Of a DNA stretch of 64,000 nucleotides, positions 17,611 to 26,871 are shown piece by piece. Made by a program: the position numbers and the translations under genes. Origin of the DNA: SHAN690 sp023262195 (lineage in GTDB: Bacteria > Bacteroidota > Bacteroidia > Flavobacteriales_G > Salibacteraceae). Below the pieces are notes generated by a model. That model worked only from the letters and a program-made list of their open reading frames with translations, was not told the origin of the DNA and did no database searches. Location of the stretch: positions 62,001 through 126,000 of the forward strand of contig JAYQJE010000001.1 of the NCBI GenBank assembly GCA_038142005.1. Direction: 5' to 3'. Each line of letters opens with the position of its first letter. The first letter of the stretch is position 1.

Positions 17611-18725
17611 CTATTTGATATACCGAAAATCCTGATTATCCTTAATGCTCAACAATGAGTTATAGATCAATCGAATAACGTTTTCCACGTCATCCTTTTG
17701 CACCATTTCAACTGTGGTGTGCATGTATCTAAGTGGCAGGGATATCAGTGCTGAAGCTACACCTCCGGCACCGAAAGCAAATGCATCTGTGTCTGTTCCT
17801 GTATATCGGCTGGCGGCCATTCGCTGAAAAGGGATGTTGTTTTTTTCAGCTTGCTCTATGATAAGTCTGAGCAAATTATTTTGAACTGCTGGAGCGTAGC
17901 TTACCACGGGGCCGTCACCCGATTTAAAATGACCTTGCTCGTATTTATCCATCATTGGTGTGGTGGTATCGTGACAGACATCGGTAACGATAGCTACATC
18001 AGGCCTGATGCGCTCCACAATCATTTCCGCTCCACGCAACCCAATTTCTTCTTGAACTGCATTTACAATATAAAGCCCAAAAGGCAACTTCTTTTTGTTT
18101 TCACTCAAAAGTCGCACTACTTCGGCAATCATGAAACCTCCCATACGATTATCAAGTGCTCTGCCCACATAGTGCTTCTTGTTAAGGATCATAAATTCGT
18201 CTGGGTAGGTAATTACACAACCCACATGGATTCCCATTTCTTCTACCTCCTTTTTTGATCGAGCACCACAATCGAGAAAGATATTGGTGGTTTTTGGAAT
18301 TTCTCTTCCTTTCCTGACTTACGTACGTGTATCGCTGGCCAGCCAAAAACTGCCGGAATTTTCCCATTATCTGTGTGGATCAATACCCGCTTTGATGGTG
18401 CAATTTGGTGATCAGAACCACCATTTCTCTTCACGTAAATCATACCATCATCGGTAATGTAGTGCACAAACCAAGATATCTCATCTGCATGTGCCTCAAT
18501 CACCACTTTATACTCTGCCTTGGGATTTATAACTCCTACTGCCGTGCCATAAGTATCTACGAAATATTCATCGATATAGGGCTTTATGTAATCCAACCAA
18601 ATTTCTTGCCCAGGCCACTCAAAACCTGTTGGTGAGGCATTATTCAAATACTTCTCAAGGAACTTGATGGAGTTTGCGTTGGTTACTTTTTCCGGGGTTG
18701 AATTCGGTGTTTTTGCTTTTGCCAT
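17611..18725 (-). CDS. M42-family aminopeptidase (one frame slip)
   Basis: A 370-residue zinc/cobalt aminopeptidase of family M42 (FrvX/PepA-like). The parts are contiguous across a slip: EAHADEISWF (metal His/Asp), DNRMGGFM (bridging Asp), VQEEIGLRGAE (catalytic Glu pair), TDVCHD and RYMHTTVEMV (last metal His). It removes N-terminal residues from peptides in the cytoplasm, often as large dodecamers. As written the frame stops at 18243. One more T in TTT at 18300-18302 restores KEEKIPKTTNIFLDCGARS, the normal continuation. The first ~20 residues (KAKTPNSTPEKV) are a disordered extension. Confidence 0.88.
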
Positions 18726-18865
18726 GTGCTAAATCTTTGTTGGGGTGAATGTAAAATGCTGAATTTAATCAACGTGGATTAAAAGCATTTTTTTAAGATA
18801 ATTTCGTTCTCGGTGAATCAAGCATTCATACGAAACCTTTTAGGCTCAAAATAGTTACATAAAAT

Positions 18866-19048
18866 ATGTTTACCACAGGTCGAATCATTTTTACCATCTG
18901 CTTCATTATTGCATTTGCCCTCTATTTGATTTGGGCCTACGTAAAAGATGCACGAAAACAGAAGCAGTATTACAAAGGCACAGGATACATACTCTTGATT
19001 CTCATTGGAATCTGGTTGGCTTTCTTTGCTTTTGTAAAAATCACATAA
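18866..19048 (+). CDS. Small two-helix membrane protein
   Basis: A 60-residue protein with two hydrophobic segments (IIFTICFIIAFALYLIWAY and ILLILIGIWLAFFAFV) joined by a basic, tyrosine-containing turn (KDARKQKQYYKGTGY). The regular layout, ATG start and intergenic position argue for a real gene. Similar uncharacterised small proteins are familiar from Flavobacteriia genomes. Function unknown. It lies 33 bases upstream of the transglycosylase gene and may be cotranscribed with it. Confidence 0.65.
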   Translation: MFTTGRIIFTICFIIAFALYLIWAYVKDARKQKQYYKGTGYILLILIGIWLAFFAFVKIT

Positions 19049-19081
19049 ACCATAGCGTGAAAAATTTCGTACGTTTTCCCA

Positions 19082-20489
19082 GTGCGAAAATTGGTTTATT
19101 TAATCCTTCTTCTCTCGGTGCAATCCTGCACAGCGCCTAACACACCAAAGGAGGCTAAGCAGGAGCCATTTTGTCGTGATCTCGATGATATAAAGGCTGC
19201 AGGAAAATTACGAGCCCTCACCGATGGCAGCAGCACCAGCTATTTCATATACAAAGGCAATCCGATAGGCTTTGAGTATGCCTTGCTCAAACGTTTTACG
19301 AAAGATCTTGGGGTTAACTTGGATATGATTATGGTCGAAAATCTCGATTCAATCGAAGTGATGCTAGAACGCGGTGAAGGTGACATTATCGCGGCCAATT
19401 ACAACATTACCGATCTAAGAAAGTCAAAGCTCGACTTTACACAAGCCGATATTTACATCAGATCAGGTTATTGTTCAGGCTATTCCAATAGGTTGGGATA
19501 CACTCTCACAAACGCAACGCGAACAATGGCTAATTGACTCCATATCAGATCTGTATGGCCGAACGGTCACTGCAAGGCAAGGAAGCTCGTTTCACGAAGA
19601 ACTCTTAAAACTTAAAAACCAAGGAATACCGATATCCATCGAATTATCTGATGAAAGCACGGAGGACTTAATTAAGCAAGTAGCCGATGGACAAATTGAG
19701 CTGACGGTGGCAGACGAAAACGTTGCCAAGCTCAATATGACCTACTACCCAAACCTTATTGCTTCCATTTCAATTGCTGAAGATTTGCCCGTTGCTTGGG
19801 CTATGAGAGCACAGGCTCCTGCGCTGCTAGACTCAGCAAATCGATGGTTGTCTAAGTTTAAATCTACCCGAGCTTTTGCTGCCATCCAGCTCAAATATTT
19901 CAAGGCACGAAGTCAGCATAGACTTAAAGTCTTAAGTTCGTACAGCTCCCTCGGGGGAGATCAAATCAGTCCCTATGATGACCTTTTTAAACATGAGGCA
20001 AAGCACATAGGATGGGACTGGATGCTCTTGGCAGCTATGGTAAGAAAAGAGTCAAACTTTAATCCGAGCGTTGAGAGTATAGCAGGAGCAAAAGGCCTGA
20101 TGCAACTCTTACCATCCACGGGTGCCCATTTCGGTGCAGATAGCCTATCTGATCCGGCTCAAAATATTCGAGCGGGAGTGGCATTTATTGAAGCGGTGAT
20201 GGAAAGGTGGGAAGCCGATTCACTCGACACACTCAACCTTATCAAATTCACCTTGGCATCATACAATGCAGGCGTGGCTCACATAAAAGATGCTCAAGCA
20301 TTGGCCGTTGCATACGGAGCTAATGGAAATGATTGGGAAGAGGTATCTCCATACTTGTTAAAACTTTCGATCCCAAAATACTACAATCATGAAGTGGTGA
20401 AATATGGCTATTGTAAGGGAATACAAGCCTATCAATACGTTAATCGGGTAATGGACTATTGGGGTCATTACAGAACTGGGTACAAATGA
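19082..20489 (+). CDS. MltF-like lytic transglycosylase, lipoprotein (one frame slip)
   Basis: An envelope enzyme of ~468 residues with the MltF layout: GTG start, lipobox VQSC (Cys16), a solute-binding-like domain (SBP_bac_3; GKLRALTDGSSTSYF, GFEYALLKRF), then an SLT lysozyme-like domain with catalytic Glu in MVRKESNFNPS, GAKGLMQLLPST and ASYNAG. It cleaves glycan strands of peptidoglycan with formation of 1,6-anhydro ends. The frame changes at about 19463: after YIR the second frame gives QVIVQAIPIGWDTL, so an extra T or two missing bases are likely. A bidirectional terminator follows at 20524. Confidence 0.85.
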
Positions 20490-20523
20490 ACCTGACTCTG
20501 TGCTTTAGATGCTTCTGACCAAA

Positions 20524-20557
20524 GAAAGCCCCATACTTTGCAAAGTATGGGGCTTTC
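20524..20557. terminator. Bidirectional intrinsic terminator
   Basis: A perfect 34-base palindrome, GAAAGCCCCATACTTTG and its complement, lies between two convergent genes ending at 20489 and 20576. With its A-rich and T-rich flanks it can stop transcription from both sides. Confidence 0.85.
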
Positions 20558-20575
20558 ATTTCAGAATTAAATTGC

Positions 20576-22726
20576 TTAGTTCTTAACAAGCTTAAAGATT
20601 TGTGATTGATCTGCAGTTTCAATCTTCAAAAGATAGAGACCACTGCTGGCGGTTGCCATATCAATTACAATCTGATTATTCGTGACACTCTCGTTTTGAT
20701 AAACAACCTTTCCGTCTATAGACATCAAAGTCATACGAACATCACTCTGTACTTGATCAAACGTTATGTTGACAAGGTCACTTGTTGGGTTCGGGAAAAT
20801 GACCAATCCAGGAAGAATACTCAAGTCATCAGTTCCAAGACAATCTTTGACAAACACAGTTGAAGAATCACTCGCACTGCAGTCCTTTGACGTGGTATAA
20901 GTATACACAATGGTGTGATATCCGTTCCCTGCCTTGGCTGGATCGAACATATTTCCGCTCACTCCTGGCCCATTGTACTTTCCTCCGGCTGGCTGGGCAG
21001 CTGGAAGAGCAAAAGGTTCACGATCAATACAAACGTAGTCTGAGTTGAATTCTAGCATTTGTACACTAGGCGTCTTATTGATTGTTAATTCAAGTGTTAC
21101 TGTGCTGTCACAACCATATCGGTTTTGTAAAACAAAGGTTTCACCACTTACAGAATTGTTGTAAATCTGATTATTAATCCATACATAGCTATCACAAGCT
21201 TCGACCTCGTCCACACCTGATGAAGGCCCTCCAATTCGAAGATCGAGGATTCTAGTGCTGTCACAACCAGAAGCTGCCCCACCTGCAAAGGATACAGTAG
21301 GAGTATTGGTTGAACTTGTATAAGTTACCCCATCTATCCAGGTGTAGTCTCCACAGGAGTATACTGTATCTGTGATAACAGGTGATACGAAAATTGTAAG
21401 ATCTAGCATGGCCAGGGTATCACATCCTACTCCATCATTCGTGGGAACCGTAAAGGTTGCCGTGGAATTAGAGCTTGTGTAGGTGACGCCATCAATCCAT
21501 GTGTAACTATCGCACGCCATGATGGTATCGATCCTCTCAGGCACTGTATCGACCAATACATTAACTACAGTTTCACAGTCATTGGTATCCGTGCTTGTGG
21601 CGGTAAACGAGGTATCGCCAGGCGTGGTGATCGTGAATGCCTGTCCTCCAGTTATGCCATTGTTCCAAGATATGGTACCATTATTAGTTGAGCTAGCAGA
21701 TAGTGTCAAGGATTCACCCAAACAGATAGTGTCATTTGGGGTTACCGTGAGGTTTAATGGATCGCACGTTGCTTCAAATGTTACTGAACCATGAGTATAT
21801 CCAGATAGAGCACCTGTTACTCCCGCGGTATTTACTTGATTGATTCCTCCATTGAAAGACCCTGCGCCTGCACCAGCTCCCCATGCTGAACCGTTCCAGG
21901 TATTTCCACCACCGCCTCCGGTGTAGCCTCCACCACCTCCTCCAGGTGTACCATTTCCATTTGCTCCCGCACCTCCTCCGAAGCCACCATTGCATCCATT
22001 ACCAGAGGAGCCCCCAACGTAAGTTGTATGGTTTCCACCTTGAGAAACACCGCATGTGGCATTGTCCCCATCAGAAAGCCAACCTGTCCCGCCAGAACCC
22101 GAACCGCTGAAACTACAGCCTGTTCCATGCTTACCACCTTCACCAAGACCATTAGAACCGCCATTTCCAGTACCAAATGCACCATTAACTTGAGATTGCG
22201 TGGCGCTTCCTCCTCCACCATGTGCTCCAGTGGAAATTGATGCGGTTCCGTGGCCATGACCGCCACCACCGCCAGCGGCTATAAGTAGTCCGTTTCCACC
22301 AGATGCACCAGTGAATACAAAGCTTCCTCCTCCGCCTCCAGATCCGTTATTCGCATAGGTTCCCTTTTGACCAACCACCACTTTTACAACAGTGCCTTGA
22401 GCAAGAAAAAAGTCACCTACAATGGTTGCGCCTGTACCAGGCTTTCCTGGGTAGTAAGTACCCTGGCCTTCTCCTCCACAGGCACCAACAGCGGTAATTC
22501 GATAATTTGATGTTGCTGGAACGGTCCACTCTTGAATACCCTGAGTGTTTATAGTAACATTGTTTGCCAGATTGGTTGAACTGTAGGCTGCGTTCACCTG
22601 AGCCTGAGTCGGACCAAAACGCCCTGAGGCACCCGCATTGGTAAATTCATAAGTCTGAGAATGCGCATTGAACGATAGAGCAGCAATTGCAAGCAATAAG
22701 CTCCATGTACTGTAATGTGTTTTCAT
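20576..22726 (-). CDS. T9SS-exported protein with ALK/LTK-like glycine-rich domain
   Basis: A 716-residue surface protein. Signal peptide 1-24. Residues ~25-318 form a glycine-rich domain that resembles the extracellular glycine-rich domain of the animal receptor kinases ALK/LTK, including the segment in front of it: FTNAGASGRFGPTQAQ, GIQEWTVPATSNYRI, GACGGEG, VVVGQKG, LLIAAGGGGG and GGGGGGYTGGGGGN. An Ig-like segment (~321-395) and three repeats of the type ACDSYTWIDGVTY (near 404, 458, 510) follow. A type A T9SS domain ends it (IFPNPTSD, GLYLLKI). A role as surface adhesin or structural lattice is inference. The family is presumably Pfam Gly_rich (PF12810). Confidence 0.85.
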   Translation of the reverse strand: MKTHYSTWSLLLAIAALSFNAHSQTYEFTNAGASGRFGPTQAQVNAAYSSTNLANNVTINTQGIQEWTVPATSNYRITAVGACGGEGQGTYYPGKPGTGATIVGDFFLAQGTVVKVVVGQKGTYANNGSGGGGGSFVFTGASGGNGLLIAAGGGGGHGHGTASISTGAHGGGGSATQSQVNGAFGTGNGGSNGLGEGGKHGTGCSFSGSGSGGTGWLSDGDNATCGVSQGGNHTTYVGGSSGNGCNGGFGGGAGANGNGTPGGGGGGYTGGGGGNTWNGSAWGAGAGAGSFNGGINQVNTAGVTGALSGYTHGSVTFEATCDPLNLTVTPNDTICLGESLTLSASSTNNGTISWNNGITGGQAFTITTPGDTSFTATSTDTNDCETVVNVLVDTVPERIDTIMACDSYTWIDGVTYTSSNSTATFTVPTNDGVGCDTLAMLDLTIFVSPVITDTVYSCGDYTWIDGVTYTSSTNTPTVSFAGGAASGCDSTRILDLRIGGPSSGVDEVEACDSYVWINNQIYNNSVSGETFVLQNRYGCDSTVTLELTINKTPSVQMLEFNSDYVCIDREPFALPAAQPAGGKYNGPGVSGNMFDPAKAGNGYHTIVYTYTTSKDCSASDSSTVFVKDCLGTDDLSILPGLVIFPNPTSDLVNITFDQVQSDVRMTLMSIDGKVVYQNESVTNNQIVIDMATASSGLYLLKIETADQSQIFKLVKN

Positions 22727-22849
22727 AGGTTTGATTTAGTTCAATAAATAATTGGTTCGAATGTACTAATCTTTTAGGTCTAAACCAATGAATCTCATTA
22801 TTAAACGAATAAGGGAATGCGTTTATCGAAATTGATGTAAACTCTTGGG

Positions 22850-23680
22850 GTGCGCAAGGCGGAATACCTCCCCTTCGACCCTCAAGGTGCATCAATAAAT
22901 GATTACTACTTCGCAGGTCACGCTACCTATTTTGTAATGCGTCAAACTTCCTGGGGTGATGTTGAATTTCAAAACAGTACGCTGGCTGCCGATGGAAACA
23001 ATAAACTATGGCTGATCAAAATGGATGCATCCGGGAATCTTGAGACGAGTAAGTTGATTGCTTCTACCGGAAATCAATATGTGTTTGGCGACCTTATATA
23101 TGGCGCCAATGACACGCTATATGTTCTTGGAGAGTCTAACCAAGACTTTGACCTCGATCAAGGATCATTCGAAACGGATCAGTATAAGTCTAACATGTTT
23201 GTTTTTCTAGCCGATACTAATTTCAACACAGTGCTATGCACCATAGATGATACTACGGGAGGACAATCTACCATCAACAATCCAAAAATGATCAAGGGCT
23301 CCATCAATGCTTGTGGTTGGTTTGTGGACACAGTAAAGGTCAATGGAGAAACATTTGAAGGAAGCAGCGACACTGCTTGGTGGGGCAAATTAGCTATCAC
23401 TGATGCAGAGGACACCACCACGTCTATATCCGCTCTAGAAAAAGTAGATCTCAAGATTTACCCAAACCCGGCAAGTGATCAACTCAACATCGAGTCTGGA
23501 TCTGGCGACATTTCTGCCATTGAGTTTTATGACCTAACAGGAAAATTGGTTAAAACCGAATATGTGAATCACACACACTTCACCACCATAAATATCTCTG
23601 AACTTACCAATTGAGTGTATTTGATCAACACCGTTGGCGATGCATCAGCTAAACTTCAGAAATTGATTGTGCGCAAATAG
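22850..23680 (+). pseudogene. T9SS protein remnant: 5'-truncated and with in-frame TGA
   Basis: The frame begins without a signal peptide right after an in-frame TAA (22838-22840), at a doubtful GTG. It reads like the C-terminal part of a T9SS cargo with beta-propeller repeats (WLIKMDASGNLETSKLIA, DTLYVLGESNQDFDLDQG) and a sorting domain (LKIYPNPASDQLNIE). TGA at 23612-23614 stands where a Gly codon is expected: downstream, in the same frame, VYLINTVGDASAKLQKLIVR completes the sorting domain to a TAG at 23678-23680. Loss of the signal peptide and of the last ~21 residues would both block export, so I call it a pseudogene. Confidence 0.7.
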
Positions 23681-23701
23681 CCACATCAATTTGTAAGTTC
23701 G

Positions 23702-23735
23702 AAAGCCTGTTTGCTTTTGCAAACGGGCTTTTTTT
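23702..23735. terminator. Intrinsic terminator between convergent genes
   Basis: AAAGCCTGTTTGC pairs with GCAAACGGGCTTT (one G-T pair) around TTTT, followed by a T-run on the plus strand and preceded by A's for the minus strand. It separates the T9SS remnant from proline dehydrogenase, whose stop codon at 23734 touches it. Confidence 0.8.
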
Positions 23736-24925
23736 AGTGGCCTGCTCTGCGTTCTTGCTCCTTTAAAATCATGCTGTACTCCTTACCCATTTGACCTGCA
23801 ATAGCCGTATTCTCTTTAGCTCTTCGAATTAAGTACGGGAGTGTGAATTTCACTGGTCCATAAGGCAAGTATTTGCTAACATTATAGCCCGCTGCGGCCA
23901 AATTGAAGCTCATATAATCGCTCATACCATATAGCTGGCTGAAGTAAACATTGGGGTGATCGTTTTGCAAACCTTTTTCATTCATCAAATAGGCCAAGTA
24001 CTTTGAGCTGAGTTCATTGTGTGTGCCAGCACATAGTTCTACCCAATCGATGTTTTCAATGCAGAGCTTAAGTGCTTCATTATAATCATCATCGGTGGCT
24101 TGCTTGGTTGGTTGAATCGGGGTTGGATAACCCATTTCTTGAGCTCGCTTGTTCTCTTTATCTAGATAGGCGCCACGCACAATTTTCACTCCCACTTTAA
24201 AGCCTTCTCTCCTAGCTTTTTCAATCAATGATTTTAGATACTCTAGACGATCGTGACGAAACATCTGCACCGTTTGAAAAACAATGGCCTGCTCCTTGTT
24301 CAACTTAGCCATCATGGTTTCTACCAATCGATCAATCGCTGGCTGTATCCAGCTTTCTTCAGCATCAATGTAGACGGGGACATTGGCGTCAAAATTGGCT
24401 TGACAAATACGCTCTAAGCGCTGATGCAAAACACCCGACAACACGCGCTGTGGATCACTCAGCCACTCTTGAGTAGATAGTTTTTCCAACAGTCGGTTTG
24501 AAGCAATTCCACTCACCTTCATACAGGTTACTGGGATGTGTGGATTGTCCTTTGCAATGGACACAATGCGCACAAGCTCCTCCTCTGTTTTAGCAAACTC
24601 CTTCTCCTGCTCTTGACCTTCAACGGAATAATCCAGTATTGCTCCCACATTATTCTTACCCAACTTCTCAACTATCTTCAACGACTCGTCAATGGTTTCT
24701 CCACCACAAAACACTCTAAAAAATGGTAGGCTTAGCCGCCCAACTTACCGGCAAACCAAACTTTATTGCAAATTCTGCCAACGATGTGCTCAGGTTGGTT
24801 AATCCGGCATTATTCATTAATCTGAAAATCCAATAGTTGAATCTGAGATCGCTATTGCTCAAGTGCGCAAAAGCGTTTGAGGTATCCTCAAAACTTACCG
24901 GTGAATCAAAGTCGAGCTTACTCAT
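23734..24925 (-). CDS. Proline dehydrogenase (one frame slip)
   Basis: A monofunctional FAD-dependent PRODH of ~395 residues that oxidises proline to pyrroline-5-carboxylate. The (beta-alpha)8 barrel motifs are seen: GAILDYSVEG, VTCMKVSGIAS, VPVYIDAEESWIQPAID, VGVKIVRGAYLDKENKRAQE, ELCAGTHNE, LYGMSDYMSFNLA and LPYLIRRAKENTA. The frame slips in the A6 run at 24718-24723: removing one base gives KPTIFRVFCGGETI, linking the first 69 codons to the rest. It lies three genes from the DPP-IV-like peptidase and POT transporter, consistent with use of proline-containing peptides, though it is not in one operon with them. Confidence 0.88.
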
Positions 24926-24934
24926 CTGCTTGAT

Positions 24935-26806
24935 TTAGATTTCCAACATCGCATCAAGCGTGTTGGTAGATACGGAATGATAATTGGCCCTAGCCTTCTC
25001 ATAAATTGCTCTAGGTCTTTCTAGTGTAGGATCTGCCTTGACCATGGCTCCATAGATTGGTGCCAAGAACTTTCTGCGACCAACACGAATCAGAAATTCC
25101 TCTATAGCTTGATTCGCAGGCTCATAACCATTTTCGATAGCCATAACAAACCACACTGCGGCAATTTCACTATTCCCGGTATTGGTAAAGCCAAATTTTG
25201 AGTCAAGCGCTTGCATCTGTTCTATGTTCACCTCTGTGGGCATATTGCGTAAAAAGTGTAACCATTGATGTGTGGTCCAATTGGCCGTATCGATGGCATT
25301 GACATCATTGGTTTCGATAAACTTACTAAGCTGCTCCTCTACTTGCGCAAATAATGGCGATTCCACCTTTACTACGTTTGATGGAATGCCCGGTTCATAA
25401 ACCCACTGCTTAATCTTCAGCTCAGCATATTTTTCCTCACTTCCATTGAGCAAGTCTGCTTTTAGATTTTCTAAAAATCGTTCAGTACTTATCGTGCTGA
25501 AGGTATTTGATTGAAAGTGTCCTTTCAAAAATTCGTCAAACTTTTCTCTACCCACATTCTCCTCTAGGGTTCGCAGGAAGTAGTATCCTTTATCATAAGC
25601 AATACTGGTCATGCCATCATCGGGATCACGATCGGTTAATTCAAGTTTCAGCTTGGTATCTTCTGGTTGGTCAGACATTGATTCGAGCTCATGCTGCAAG
25701 TCTTGCCAGCTCAGTATGGCGAGCATATCGGCATATTCTTTACCGAACACTTCTTCCATAATGCGCAATTCAAAATACACGGTAAATCCTTCATTGAGCC
25801 AGAAATCATTCCAAGTGCTGTTGGTTACCAAATTTCCACTCCAGCTATGCGCAAGCTCATGCGCTACCAATGCAGTAAGTGATTTATCTCCAGCCAATAT
25901 TGTTGGCGTGGCAAAAGTCAGCCTTGGGTTTTCCATCCCACCAAAAGGAAAGCTGGGTGGCAATACCAGTACATCATATTTTCCCCACGCATATTCGCCA
26001 TACATTTCAGATGCCACATCTACCATTTTCTGCATATCCTCAAATTCATAGGCAGCTGATTCCAACACGGAAGGCTCGGCATAAACACCCGCTACTTCGC
26101 CCACAGATTTATAGTTCAAATTTCCCACGGCTAAAGCCATTAAATAGCTTGGTATAGGCTGCTCCATTTTAAACGTATAAATGCCTGATGAGTCAACTTC
26201 TGTTGGGCTAGAAGCGCTCATAAGAGCTAGCATTCCTGAGGGAACTTTAACCTTAGCATCATACGTGTATCGAATGCCTGGACTGTCTTGACATGGAAGC
26301 CATGTACGCGCAAGTATGGCTTGAGATTGTGTGAACAAGAATGGCGCTGTTTTATCAGCAGTTTGGTCTGCGTTTAACCATTGCAAAGCATCTGCTCCAT
26401 CGGTGGTTGCATATTCGATAGTGACTGACTTTGTTGTGTCAGAAACCTTAATTTCCAATGGAATACCCATCCACGGTTTTTCTGGACCCAGCCAGAAGTC
26501 TTCAGTAGAAACGCCATCAACCATTACTCCTTTGATTTCAAGATTTCGCGTATCAAAAACAATTTTTTCTACTACCTTACGAACAGAAATATCATAAGTA
26601 GCGGACCCTTCAATCACCTTCTCTTCAAAATTTACAGCCACATCTAAGTCGAGGTGATTTACCACAGCTTTATTTGGTTCAGCGTAGCTATGAATAGGTT
26701 CTGCATATACGGTGGCAGTTTGTGCATCAGTCGACTCTGCGACCTCGGTTTTGCAGCCAACAGTAACAATGAAGGACAGAAAGAAAAGCGTTTGGAATAA
26801 TCTCAT
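24935..26806 (-). CDS. M1-family aminopeptidase (leukotriene A4 hydrolase-like), lipoprotein
   Basis: A 623-residue zinc aminopeptidase. Lipobox VTVGC (Cys18), an N-terminal beta-sandwich (~45-230) and the catalytic domain with GGMEN (289-293), HELAH (316-320) and the third zinc ligand Glu339 in NEGFTVYFE. A C-terminal helical LTA4-hydrolase-type domain (~480-620) follows (HQWLHFLRNM). It should remove N-terminal residues from peptides at the periplasmic side. Nothing supports leukotriene activity in bacteria beyond the shared fold. The proline dehydrogenase gene follows within ten bases, suggesting cotranscription. TACTTTCG at 26832-26825 is a plausible -7 box. Confidence 0.9.
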   Translation of the reverse strand: MRLFQTLFFLSFIVTVGCKTEVAESTDAQTATVYAEPIHSYAEPNKAVVNHLDLDVAVNFEEKVIEGSATYDISVRKVVEKIVFDTRNLEIKGVMVDGVSTEDFWLGPEKPWMGIPLEIKVSDTTKSVTIEYATTDGADALQWLNADQTADKTAPFLFTQSQAILARTWLPCQDSPGIRYTYDAKVKVPSGMLALMSASSPTEVDSSGIYTFKMEQPIPSYLMALAVGNLNYKSVGEVAGVYAEPSVLESAAYEFEDMQKMVDVASEMYGEYAWGKYDVLVLPPSFPFGGMENPRLTFATPTILAGDKSLTALVAHELAHSWSGNLVTNSTWNDFWLNEGFTVYFELRIMEEVFGKEYADMLAILSWQDLQHELESMSDQPEDTKLKLELTDRDPDDGMTSIAYDKGYYFLRTLEENVGREKFDEFLKGHFQSNTFSTISTERFLENLKADLLNGSEEKYAELKIKQWVYEPGIPSNVVKVESPLFAQVEEQLSKFIETNDVNAIDTANWTTHQWLHFLRNMPTEVNIEQMQALDSKFGFTNTGNSEIAAVWFVMAIENGYEPANQAIEEFLIRVGRRKFLAPIYGAMVKADPTLERPRAIYEKARANYHSVSTNTLDAMLEI

Positions 26807-26871
26807 AATTGTAAATATGGGTCGCGAAAGTAAGCCTGCCTAAGAATTTATTGACCTACCAAAATTTTGAA

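Noticed and set aside
21832..22269. Long antisense open frames opposite the glycine-rich T9SS gene
   Set aside because: They arise from the biased GGN codons of the sense gene and have no protein-like pattern of their own.
23612..23614. Alternative genetic code with TGA read as Gly
   Set aside because: TGA is used as a normal stop by many intact genes here (for example crcB, rsmD and ltaE). Only this damaged gene has an internal TGA at a Gly position.
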